Assembly: GCA_015146655.1 (NCBI GenBank)
Contig: VKHL01000014.1
Coordinates: 62,001-126,000, forward strand
Origin: Ochromonas danica
Lineage: Eukaryota; Sar; Chrysophyceae; Chromulinales; Chromulinaceae
Direction of reading: 5' to 3'
Length of the DNA: 64,000 bases
A program made the translations under genes and the position numbers. The notes under the pieces were generated by a model that made no database searches, had not been told where the DNA came from, and was given only the letters and a program-made list of their open reading frames with translations. Below are positions 23,101-34,503 of the stretch, one piece after another (the first letter of the stretch is position 1; the number at the start of each line of letters is the position of its first letter).

Positions 23101-26100
23101 ACGTCCTATAGTAGTTTGTCAGGAAAAGAGTTGTTGCGTCTTTATCTGTCGCAGAAGGATATTATTCAATTAAAGCGAATCTCTATCAGCAGTAGAAAAT
23201 CTGTTAGACTGTCTGTTGGAGCAAATGCATTGACCGATATCAATGGTAAAATACTTTCTTCAGACCAAACTGTTTCTTGCTCTCAGCTTGTGTTGGATTA
23301 TAATCCGCCTCAGGTGGTTGCATTCAGCTTGGATCTTGCTGTTGGTGATCTCACTTTAACATTTGATCGTGACATTGTTTTGTCGACATTTGCATCCACT
23401 TCCTCTGTATCGCTCTCTACAACTAATGTTTCTTCGAATCTTAGTAAAGTTATTGAGCTAAAACATCTTACTCTTCCCTCTGGCCAGGCTGAAGTAACGT
23501 CCACCGTTAGGCTGGAACTAAACAGTAATTCCCCCTTAACAGATCGAGAGCTTGTTTTGATTGCTTATCCTTTAGGATCTTCTGTTCATGATACATATCT
23601 ATATATTGAAAAAGGGTTCTTTTATGGAAATTCGATTCCTGCTCAACCTTCTGCTGAAGTTGATTACCTACAGGCTGCTACAGTAACTGCAGATTACATC
23701 CCCCCTCAGCTGACTGGTTTCAGTGTTGACCTTGCGAATCGTCTCCTATTTCTCAATTTTTCAGAAGCGGTCAACACGTCTAGCTTTGATATGTCCTATT
23801 TTACAGTTCTTGCAGATCCTGATGATTCCTTATCGGCCCATGTGAGCTTATCAACGGATTCAATTGTACTCAACGCTTCATCTTATGGACCGGAAGCCAC
23901 AGTTCTGTTAGGTGATGTTGATGTGAATGCAATGATGTCATTGGCTCCAAACTTGTCAACTGCAGCTGTAAATTGTTATTTGGCATGTAAAATTGGCGCA
24001 TTTTATGATTTAGGTCATCCCGCCAATCCGAATGTAGAGATTGCGTATCGATACGGTTTGCAGGTCAAGAAGTTCTATAACGATACTACCCCACCCCAAT
24101 TAGTTGGATATAATATTTCTATTCCTGATCAAACTCTGGACTTGATTTTCAATGAGATTGTCAGCTGTAAGACCTTAGATACTCAGCAGATTCTATTTCA
24201 GCCGACTCGTTTCTTGGGATTGTATACTGACCGTCAATACATACGATTGAGCAATTCATCTTATTGCGCCAATACTATTAATTACAGCCTGCGTTTACAT
24301 GTGCGGATTAGCTATGGTGACATTCTTCGCATAAAGAGCACAGTTGGTGTTCTCAAATCCATGAACACAACGTATCTCCGGCTTTTAGCTGGGGCAGTGA
24401 AAGATGCTTTTGGTAATGCCAATGAAGAAGTTATGGACGGCTACACATTAGCACCCACCGCATATATTCCAGATACAACTTCACCCATATTGCTTGCCTA
24501 CTCTGTCACTACCACACCATCTTTAGTCCTCTTTTTCAATGAACCAATGGATGCATCAAGTCTTCAAATAACGAGAATACACTTTCAAAATGCACAAAGC
24601 AATCCAACCCGCCAATATCCTCTGATTGAAAGCAGATTATTTCGTCATGATCGTTTGTTGATGAGATTGGAGATCTACTTCAACAGAGACTATTATCGCA
24701 TTACTGCTGATTCAGCGGTGCTCGGTAATGCTACATTTACATATCTGGCTTGGTTTCAAGACACTATTAAAGATATGGCAGGAAATGATATATTGCCCAT
24801 GGTAAATGGTCGTCTTCCAATGCGTGTGGGACCATCCTTGTGGGCTTGGGATCTTGACTTGGAAGCAGGTTGTATTTTTCTGGAGTTTACGGAGAGTGTT
24901 CAATCTGACTTCTCTCCAAAGGGTATTGCTATTCAAACCCAAGAGAATATTACTTCATCTTCTCATTATGATCGTAGAGTATTGTCCACAACTACTTCTC
25001 CTATTACTCTCTCCAGTACTCCTGGTGGTAGTGCTTTGGTTAAGTTGGTGTTAAATTCTGTGGATCTCTATATTTTAAAAGAGATGGCAGGGAATTCATC
25101 GGCATTATTTATGACCATGGCAGAGGGAACTATTATGGCGAATAGTCCTTACAATCTCATGACCAATCTGACAAACAATGCTATCGAAGATTCCTCTGCA
25201 CTGATCATACGCTATCTTTACGAGGATTATTCTCCTCCAACTTGCTTATCGTTTACATTGGATCTGAATCAGGGGCAGTTAATTCTACTTTTAGACGAAC
25301 CTGTTGTTTTGAATAGTGTCGATCTCTCCAAATTTACGCTCTTTTCAAGCTTTAATGGTAGTTTCATCACTTTATCAGCGGGCGACAGTAAAGCCATCAC
25401 GCTAACAAATTACACAAGTCTAGTAATAACGTTAGCTACAGAGGCGTTAAACGAAGTTAAGGTGGCAGTCTGGAGAGGAGGATTGTTGAATAGATTGACC
25501 TTATTAAAAGGGGCGATGAAGGACATTGCTGGTAACCTTTTGGTTGAATATGATGCAGAAAATCCTGTGTCCATAGGTACTTTCATCATGGATTCATCTT
25601 CACCAAAAATCACTTCGTTTGAAGTTGACTTGTCCACTTATCAATTGACTGTAATCTTTGATGAAGTAGTAGATATGAGGAGTTTATCGGCCACTTCATT
25701 TATATTGCTTAATAATGCCTCAGTGAGCACTTCATCAGAACAATTACAACTTACGAACTATACTCTTCTTGAGGCGGTGAATAATGAAATCAATGCTATA
25801 ACCTTGGACTTGGGATTCCTTCGTGTTGATCAGTTCGCGTTGGAGGCATTGGATAATTCATTCAATGCATTGAATGACTCCTTTGTGAAGGTGATCAATG
25901 TGAGCGATATTTTTGGTAATGCTCTTGTCAATGGTTCGCAAATAGCACAAGCCACTAGTTATGTTGGAAAACAAACATTGGTGAATTTAGAAGGATTTGA
26001 TCTCATATCAGTCTCTGCCAATGTGTTAGAAGCAGTGTTATACTTCAGCAATCTCATGACACCTTCTAATTTCCATTGCTCAGATTGGATTCTACGCTCT

Positions 26101-29100
26101 CAACCACTTGCTTCTGGTTCGGTGGATGTGGTGACATTTAGTGATAGTGATTGCACTTTACAAACAACTGTTTCTAGTAGAAGTATAGCATTTCGATTTA
26201 CAGCAACAAAGATTGCAGGTACTACCATCAATCAACAGCAAAGCACTACTTATATTAATACTGTATCATCCACTCAGAGTGAAGATGTTTATGGTAATAC
26301 GGTAGCCTCTATTACAGCAACAAAATCTATTCAAGTTGGCCCTCGAGCATTGAGAGCTTCTTTGGATATGCAATCAGGTATTCTATTGATCATGTTCTCC
26401 AAGGAAATTGATATTTCCAGTCTCAGTAGTGTTTCTGCTCTTGGCATCTATTCCTCAAGTGGTAATGGCTTGTATTATTATTTAACCAATGGAGTTATGG
26501 TTGCTGGTTATGGAAGTAGTACTGTTTATCAAGATAGTGTTGCTTGGATTGTGTTAGATCAAACCAATTTGAATAATATCAAATTATTGGATGTTGGAGT
26601 GGGGAAGAGTTATGTATTGATCACAACAAATTCTATTCAAGATAGCAATGGCTTGACTGTCCAATCTCAAACAACAAGTAATCCATTGTATATACAAAGA
26701 TTTATTGTTGATCAAGTTAAACCATTAATAAGGAATGTAACTTTAAATATGGGCCAGGAGAAGTTATATATTGAGGTGAGAACTCGTTTGTCATGTTTGA
26801 CTTGTTCTGTTGAAATTATTACAAGGTGCTTCTTTTTTAATGTTAATAGTTTAATGAGCCTGTGCGGACAAGTACTTTCAATGCTGATCATATTACTTTC
26901 CAGTCTTCTCCAAATATCACTGCCTCTGGTGTTCTATCCTATCAATTAACAGGAGGCCAAGTATCCTTATCCCTGACTTTGTTGACACTTACTTTGGAAC
27001 AGACCGATGCTGCTGTCTTGAAAATGACTTATGGACTCTTGGATGGGAAAAGTACTTCCTACTTTAGTCTGATCTATGGTGCTGTGGCGGATTACGCGGG
27101 TAACTATCTGTCGGCCATTTCCTCTACAGCAGCTCGGCAAGTCGATCAATATGTAAGAGATGAAGTCTCTCCTCAATTGGAGCTCTTTACTCTTGATCTA
27201 AGCCAACCAACAGCTCGGATTCGTTTACAATTTTCTGAACCAATCAATATAACTGCTGTTAATCTAACCTCTATTGTGATACAAAGTCGTTATACAAGTA
27301 CAGATGGTGTATTCCATCGTCTTCGAGGAGGAACTACTCGTCATCCTTCTTCCACTAAGTTAGGTGATGTAATCATGGAGATTGATATCCTGGAGGAGGA
27401 TTTTCTTGCTATGAAGCTTATCCCTGGATTAATTCGTAATAAGCAAAGCAGTTATCTAGTCTATGGAGATGATTTAGCAAAAGATATGAATGGTAATGCT
27501 GTTGTTGACTATCCTGATGGAGCTGCCAAGAGTTGTGATGTCTATATTGCTGATTTGACCTCTCCTCAAGTTCTGCAAGTTTCTTTTAATGCCAATAATG
27601 ATGAAATTGCCATTGTGTTAGACGAACCTGTTGTACTTGACTCTGTGGATGTCACAGGACTCAATATTATTCCATTTCGTTATCCAAATAATTCCTTTGT
27701 CTCACAGAATCAAATTGTTCTAACTTCTTCATCCAAAGTCCTAGCACAGGGAAATAGTGAATTATCAACAACTATGACTATTCAAATGAGTGAATATGAT
27801 ACTAGTCGAATGAAATCATTAACAAATCTGTTTGCACTGGAAGCAAAGATCTATTTTGCTTTTAAATCTTCATTTGCAACAGATTTCTCAGGGAATTATT
27901 TACAACGTGTTCCATCTACTGATGCCTTGCTTTGTAGCTCTTACACAGCTGATACAACTTCACCATATGTAACATCTTATTCTCTGAATATGAATAGTGG
28001 AATCATTCAGTTGACATTATCTGAAGCAGTCAATATGAATGCATTGAATTTAAGTGAGATTGATATGCAAAATCTACCAATGAAGAGATTTGGTCAATAT
28101 GTTCTGTTATCTGATGTTGTTGTTTATCTGGATTACACAGTCAATCAGACCATATTGTCTTTCAATATTTCGGAAGAGACGATACTTGAGATGAAAGTTA
28201 ATAGCATTGGAACAACCTTGACAACAAGTTATCTTTCTTGGACAGCTAATTTTGCTGTAGATACCGCTGGGAATCCCTTGGTTCCGGCTTATGATGCCAG
28301 TGTGCGAGGTGGGTAGCGTACATCATCGTCTCTTCTTGACAGAATTGTTTGTTTAATCTGTTGTTGTTTTAGGTGGTTACCCTAGAGCACCCGATATCTT
28401 CCAGAGAGACACAATCTCGCCAGTTCTATCCCGATGGTTCATTGATCGTGATTTGATTGTGCTTCATCTGTTCTTTTCCGAACCTGTTATAGTCAAGAAT
28501 ATGTCCGCTATTCTCCTTCACGGAGAAACAACTCTTGGTGATCGCTATACCTATCTTGTTTATCCCTCTCAAAGTAATACGATAGCCAACTATTCTATTT
28601 ACGATACCAAAGTCTCCATTAACTTTGCCAACAATTGTCCCATGACACCTTATTACTATGACATTGACCCTCAGCCGAGCTGTCAAAGCAATGCTCCCTC
28701 TATTTATACATTGCTTCTGGATAACTCTACTTCGTGGGCATTATCCTTCTCTGATGGCGGAAACTCAGTTGTTGACTATGCTAACCCTGCCAACTCTCTT
28801 GTCTTAACAAAACAAATGATGGAGGGAGCTCCAGGTGAGTCTTAAGCCCTTACAAATGGAGTGTATTTGAGTACGTACTAAAACCCTTATATCATGTTAT
28901 TGAGTAGATTGCTCCAATTGTTCCATGGGTCAGTATGTCATCCAAGCTTGTTCCTCTTCCAGTGATCGAGTTTGCTCTCCGTGCTCAACTTGCTCCACTT
29001 ATAACCACTTCGAGCTGTCTCCTTGTTCTACTCAACAAGATACTGTTTGTGCAGGTATGATTTTCATAAAAATCGCTTCTATGAGAATTTTACTAATAAT

Positions 29101-29530
29101 AATATTCATCTACCTTGTTTTAGCATGCAAACATTGTCCTTTTGGGACTTTCATCCAGAAAAGTTGTCAACAAGATCAAGACACGCAGTGTGCGCCTTGT
29201 TCTTCTTGCAACGCCATGGAGTATATTTCAAAGCCTTGCGCTTTAGGCAAAGATACAATGTGTGAATCGTGTCAGAGATGCGACTTCGATGATGACCATT
29301 TTGCCCGCGAACAATGCGTTCCACAGCCCGAGTATTTCCGCTGGGCAGACATTAACTGTTGCTGGAAGAACAACAAAAGGGTGAGGAATCATCTGATCGA
29401 ATGTTATAAGCTTGACAACTTACTTTCGTGTTTATTTGCTGTATAGGTTCTTTGTGAGAATTTGCTCAACTTCGCCAATCCAGCTCTCATTCGGACAATT
29501 GATATTGCGGGCACTGACTCGAAGAACTGA
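20167..29530 (+). CDS. Giant secreted adhesin-like protein: about 22 beta-repeat domains plus TNFR-like cysteine repeats
   Basis: About 3005 residues in six exons: 20167-26775, 26850-28308, 28373-28834, 28908-29054, 29124-29380, 29447-29530, with introns of 64-74 bases (frame kept at each junction). A signal peptide (FLVRLFHVLVILVLQQGYV) is followed by about 22 diverged units of 110-130 residues. The consensus is D-x-T-x-P at the unit start, then LDxxxGxLxLxFSEPVNxSSF, a middle LxSS or LQS strand, a DxxxIK block, and a closing D-x-x-GN. This pattern resembles SwmB-like and bacterial Ig-like surface repeats. Three to four cysteine-rich units follow (DCSNCSMGQYV, CAACKHCPFGTF, CAPCSSC, CESCQRC) of TNF-receptor type. 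Many N-glycosylation sequons are visible. I see no C-terminal membrane helix or anchor. Likely cell-surface or scale/mastigoneme material; that role is inference. The first ATG after the in-frame region is 20167; 20182 is an alternative. Confidence 0.85.
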
Positions 29531-29721
29531 GCGTGAATCTCATTCTATTTGCTCCAACGTTGTGTGTATACTTATGGACGATTTCTCGTTCGAACACAAT
29601 ATGTAAATAATGATTATAAAATGCTTAAGCTTTACTAATATGCTGTTCAAACAACATCCATTATGCTTTTCAAACCACTACTTTACAGGCGCATTGACTC
29701 GTTTATGGTTCAGTTCCTGAA
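29531..29721. other. Convergent 3' region, giant protein / SPEF2-like gene
   Basis: A 191-base AT-rich gap between two stop codons. It must contain both polyadenylation sites; no clear AATAAA signal or hairpin is evident. Confidence 0.3.
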
Positions 29722-32700
29722 TTACGAATGAGTAGTGGGGCGACGATGTGCAGATGTTGCACGAATGCTTGAACGAGGACGTGTACGTTGTAAAATAGGC
29801 TTCCATTGTGCTTCGAGATCTGCAAGTTGGTGTTGTTCTTCGAGTAAGAGCTCATTGAAAGCTGCCAACTTAGCAGCCGATGGAGACATGCCTAAATGGC
29901 GGAACTCCAACTCTCGAGCTTCTCTGCGTTGCAACAATTTTTCTTCCAAAGCTTGCCTTTGTTGCGAATAACGCTCTTGCTCTCGAGCTAAGACATCAAT
30001 TTCACCGGAAGGTGGACGGCTTGAAGTTGGTGAGCCGGAGTTGATCGTGGGACTGCGTAATCGTTGAATATGGGCTTCCGTACTACCTCTTCGTGCAGAA
30101 TGCAGCTTCTGGCTACCAGGAGATCCACGCCGCATGGCAGCAGAGCTACTTGATGGTCTACGACTGGGTGGTGCCGACCCCTTCCCAGCCGATTTGATAT
30201 TTCTAGGAACTGACTTTCCACTGTTCAATTTGTGTGGTGCAGTACGATTGTTGCGACTGCTTTGTTGAGGGGCTTGGCTTATTTCATCATCATCTTCTTC
30301 ATCATCATCGTCATCCGCACCACCTGGTCCTGAAGCTAATGCTGCCAACGCCGCAAGTTTCTCAGCATTCATCTCTGCAGCTGCTGAGGAAATCTCACCC
30401 TTGTGCAGATTGATTAGCTTGCGGAATTTCTTCTTTAATCCTTTCTCATATTGTTTCAGCCAAATGAAAGGTACCAAATAGCGCCATTTCTTCCAGAAAC
30501 TGCCCGGAACAACTGGCGTGCTGGCATCAGGGCTGACCAACCACACCATATCTAATGGCTCGGCGTTAGCAATGCAAGCTTCTATCAAGTCAATTACTTT
30601 CTCGCCCGCCACCAACTCTTTAACGTAGCGATCATGACTTAAAGCTTGTAGAAGTCGCATAAAGTCTGCTTCACACTGCTCTAACCAAGAAACTTGCTGC
30701 GTCACACGATCTCGAACCATTTGGACCGCCTGCTCCATCCTTTCCGCTTCATACTATAAAGCCAATAACAACATTAGCATGCATTACTATCTGAGATAAT
30801 CTGACAAACACAACTTACCCAAACAGCTGATTCCACAGCTTGGCACAATTGCTCATCTTGGTCATGAAGTTCTCGATTTAATACAAAGCCATTAGCTTTC
30901 TTCCATTTTGTCAAGTCATTCAACAATTGTCCTATCAAGATATCCAACGGAGTCTGATTTGGGTCATCAACTACTCCTTTCTTATCTTTTCCTTTGCTTT
31001 TTGCCTTTCCTTCATTCCCTTCGGCCTCGTTGGCACGAGTGCTAGGAATCTGTTGAATCATCACATCCCCAGGCACAAACCAAGGTGGCAACAGCTCTCT
31101 ATAAGGAGCAAAAGGTGGTGGGGCATCTTTGGCAGGTTTCTTTTCTTTGTTCTTTGCATCCTTTCCTGTAGGCGCCATAGAAGGTTTTACAGGAGGAATG
31201 GGAGCTTTATATCCCTCCAATGTGATGGGTAGGCAAGGTTCAAGTTCATTACGAACGCGTTCATGAATTTCAAAACCTTGTGTAGCTTTTGCAAAATCCA
31301 TAATTATCTGTAAGATCGTATAGAAACGACTATACTCACTCTGTAGAAAGAAAGCTGCTTCACAATAGCAACGATGCTGTAAGACTTTGACATTATTGTC
31401 CTTTTGGATGACTTCAATAGCTTCTTCCATTTCCTTCTTTCGTTGATCACATAGTTTGGTAAGATCATTACGTAGTTGCAATGTACGCAAATGAAGTTCT
31501 GCGATACAATCAGGGTCATAACGCATCTCCTCTTCGATAGCATTAAAACCATTGCGAAAGTTATTGAAAAGCTCTTGACGATCATCCAATCGAATCATAC
31601 AGCAATTCACTGTGTCAATAGCCATACGACGACGTTGAATCATTTGGAAGCGTACATCTCTAAGAGCTTGAAAGAAGGTTTGCCCATTCTGTAGGGACTG
31701 ATCTTCTGCTTCACGCCAAAGACCATGCAATGCTGCAGCGAGCTTTGGCAGGATAGCATTGACCATGAAGAAAGGTGGTGGTTGAGGTCGTGGCAGTGCA
31801 GGCTCTTCAACAGGTGGATTGCTTGGCGCGGAAACAGCGGGAGGAGCAGGAGTTTGACCAGGTGCAGAGACAGTTCCATCCTGTGGAGGAAGAGCTGCAG
31901 CAGTTTCTTCAGCAAGTGCTTCTCCAGCAATGGTAGCTGACTCCTCGCCTATGGCCTGTTGAAGGAGTTCTTCGCAAACTACTTCCTGTTGAGTCTCTGA
32001 TTCCGCCGCAGCTTTTGCAAGTTCTTCAGCTTTCTTTGCTGCTTGTTTAGCGGCTGCAACTTCTTCATCATGTTTGATCCAAAACTGTTCAGTGAGGCGC
32101 TCCTCAGGCAAGAAGCGTCTGGCTAAGCTGCTTGCTGCCTCTGACAGTGCCTGGCTTTCACCAACAGCCTCCAGTATACCGTTCGTCATTCCAAAGGCAC
32201 GAATTTGCTCGGAATGCTTCTCTGCCGCTGTTGCTTCCAAGCCCAAAGCATGAAATGGATGCGAAGGATCGTAAACTTTCTTCAAGTAGCGAACTGAGTG
32301 ATGAACTTCTTCATCTAGAAACATAGTCTCTCCTTTCACCAGATCTTCGCGCATTGTTAAACGCTTTTGCATAGCTGAAAGAGCACTATTTTCAAGTGGA
32401 TCTAAATAGAAGAGAAGATCTAATCCACAATGAGACATGTCATATGCTTCTTTGTGGATGAGTAGAGGGGCAAAGGGAGAAAGACGATCTGCAGCTTGAG
32501 GTTTATGATGATCAAAGCGAATTCCAGAGAAAGCTTCCATTAATAACAGAAGTTGTTCCAAAGTATTTGGATAGTCGACCAACAAAAAGCCATTGTTCTC
32601 TAATGGCATGGCTCGAATGCGTCGAAGAATGAGGTTGAGATAGAGTTGATCTGGTACCGCTTGTCCACAGGCCAAACAATTACAAAGAGAACGTGCTAGA

Positions 32701-34076
32701 ACCTCCTCTTCCTCATCTAAAGTCTTTTCGTTTGATTGATTTGAGGCAGAGAACGAGTTTATTAAATGGCGTACCATGGCCTCCACTGAGATAATCTCCA
32801 AACGTGGAATGGCTTGGCGAAAAGCTTCAACAGCTTCTTTACGCCGTAACTCAGAAACACCAAACAGAGCAACTTTAAAAGGTATATGCTGTGTAGGCAC
32901 CTGAGGAGACGGCAAAGGAGGGATAGGCTCTAGTGTACAGCGCAATTGGACGATAATGTCTCCCAGCAAGTGACAGGGACGCTGACGGATTAACCACGAG
33001 GGAGTCACAAGTGCATCCTTCTCCCCTCGTACTTTTCCACTATACTCAATAACTAACTCATCCTTAGATCGCCATGCAAGATCTGGATCAATGTTAGGAC
33101 GTCGGGAAGAGTCTAAAGCTGATCCAGCCTCAGACAAACTCTGCAGATAATTCAGCATATCTTGCTTCGAGAGGTATTCTGCATAATACTGTTCGGAGGA
33201 GCGATTGGTCATTTCCTTCGTGTCATCACCATAAATAAATTTCCCTGTGAAGAGTTGTTTCAGAAGCCAATCTTTCTCCGCCATCTTCGGTCTCTCGGAG
33301 ATATTAAAAGGTACGAGGGCTGAGCTCACCAGCATGGGCTTCAGATTGGGTAGTGGAGGAGGAAATGGAAGAGGAGATGTTAATATCTCTTTAAGATCTT
33401 GCAAGATAGCAGTGGGGATGACATCCGCAGTGGAAGTGACAGCATTCTGATGCTGCAATTGTATGGACATGTCCACTCCGCCTTCCACGACTTTGTCAGA
33501 GGGAGCAAAATCAAAAGATCCAATTTCTCGACATGTTATCATCCAAATCACACTATCTATGACTTCTTCCAGGAAACTACTGACAAAGTTAGTTGCTTCA
33601 CTGCGATTCGCCAATTTGTTGGCATCCAGCAAACGATTTCTTCTCGAGGTTTGAGAAGTTGTGTCCAAATAGATGACCCATCGAAACTCTCGATTAGCTT
33701 CAGTTCGTCTCCAAGAACCTTCAAAATTCTGATCCATCTCTTCCAACAGGACAATCTGTTGTTCTCGTTGTCTGCGATTTGTGGGAATCAACTTTTTATA
33801 TCCCAAGACAATCTTCTCTTCTTCGTCAGTTTTCTTTTCAGATTGTGACTTTTGTAACAATTGTCCAACAACTTCTAAGTTGAAATATTCTTGTGCTTGT
33901 TTTTCTTGGAGTGTATCTTGTTGACGGATGAATTTTCGTCGTCGTTGTTCATGACGATGACTTCGTGCTTCATTTTCTTCTTTGTTTTCCCTTCTTTTCA
34001 ATTTTGAATAAGTTAGACCTTCTTGAAGAGATTTTGGATCTAAATATAATAACTCTACTGGCCCTATCTCATCCAT
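29722..34076 (-). CDS. SPEF2/CPC1-like ciliary central-apparatus protein with degenerate adenylate-kinase domain
   Basis: Large protein of 1429 residues, exons 34076-30819 and 30753-29722 with a 65-base intron. The N-terminal 150 residues are highly charged, starting MDEIGPVELLYLDPKSLQEG and continuing with a basic coiled coil. A central region near residues 420-560 (PFKVALFGVSELRRKEAVEA, then LPLENNGFLLVDYPNTLEQL) has the layout of an adenylate-kinase-type fold: beta strand, helix and the LVDYP-x-T lid-side motif. However, the P-loop GxPGxGKGT is absent. Long Glu/Lys-rich coiled coils, a Pro-rich linker (about 730-770) and a basic Ser/Arg-rich tail follow. SPEF2 and CPC1 have this mix of coiled coil and nucleotide-kinase-like modules in the projection of the central-pair microtubules. 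The CH domain typical at the SPEF2 N-terminus is missing, so CPC1 identity is a suggestion. I chose the ATG at 34076. Confidence 0.6.
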
Positions 34077-34503
34077 TTCTCTTTTGCTGTTTATGTTTGT
34101 CCACTTTCTTGATTCACACCAAAGAATCAAGTGACCGTTTCATCTGTTATGACCAGAGCCAGACCCAATTTCTGGAAATCTGGTGTTCTTTGGGGTTGGG
34201 CTGTCCAGCGCACACCTCACACGTGCTGACTCAGCACTGTGTTCTTCCCGGTTCCGGGTCTGCCTTCTGGTCTTGTGGTGTGTGCCTGTGGGCCGCAGTC
34301 TGAGTGATGTGTTCGACGACGGTCTCATCTTTGCCGCCACTGCCACTTCAAGCTGATCAGATTCCATTGCTTCCTTGCTTCTACTGGTAGCAGATTGGTG
34401 TCTATTTTATTTTATCAAAAGAAAGAATCTAATTTGCTTCGCTTGTGAAGTCATTGTTTGAGTTTTTTTTTATTTGAGTGAAGCAAGCAATTTGCATATT
34501 AAA
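34077..34503. promoter_or_regulatory. Divergent promoter, SPEF2-like gene / ChlH
   Basis: A 427-base gap. The central part (about 34150-34345) is clearly more GC-rich than its surroundings and holds a G-box fused to a palindromic bZIP site and a second inverted repeat (CCCGG-TT-CCGGG near 34248). The ends are AT-rich, with a T8 run before the ChlH start. ORFs crossing it are not protein-like. Confidence 0.45.
34220..34237. promoter_or_regulatory. G-box overlapping a palindromic MARE/bZIP site
   Basis: CACGTG (34220-34225) overlaps GTGCTGACTCAGCAC (34223-34237), a perfect odd-centred inverted repeat that contains the Maf-type element TGCTGACTCAGCA and the AP-1 core TGACTCA. It lies about 270 bases before the ChlH start. 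Both element types are bound by bZIP or bHLH factors; binding here is inferred. Confidence 0.45.

Noticed and set aside
29055-29123. A frame reading through an AT-rich stretch of the giant gene's cysteine-rich end (FIKIASMRILLIIIFIYLVL) as a membrane helix
   Set aside because: The stretch is bounded by GTATGA and TTTTAG; splicing joins VCAACKHC and keeps the cysteine spacing, so the apparent helix is intronic.
34215-34270. tRNA-like look of the stretch with GGTTCCGGGTC
   Set aside because: The B-box match is poor, no acceptor or anticodon stem can be drawn, and the palindrome explains the local structure better.
33965-34303. A 112-codon plus-strand ORF spanning the SPEF2-like N-terminus and promoter
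   Set aside because: Half overlaps coding sequence in antisense and half is GC-rich promoter; Cys/His-rich by chance.
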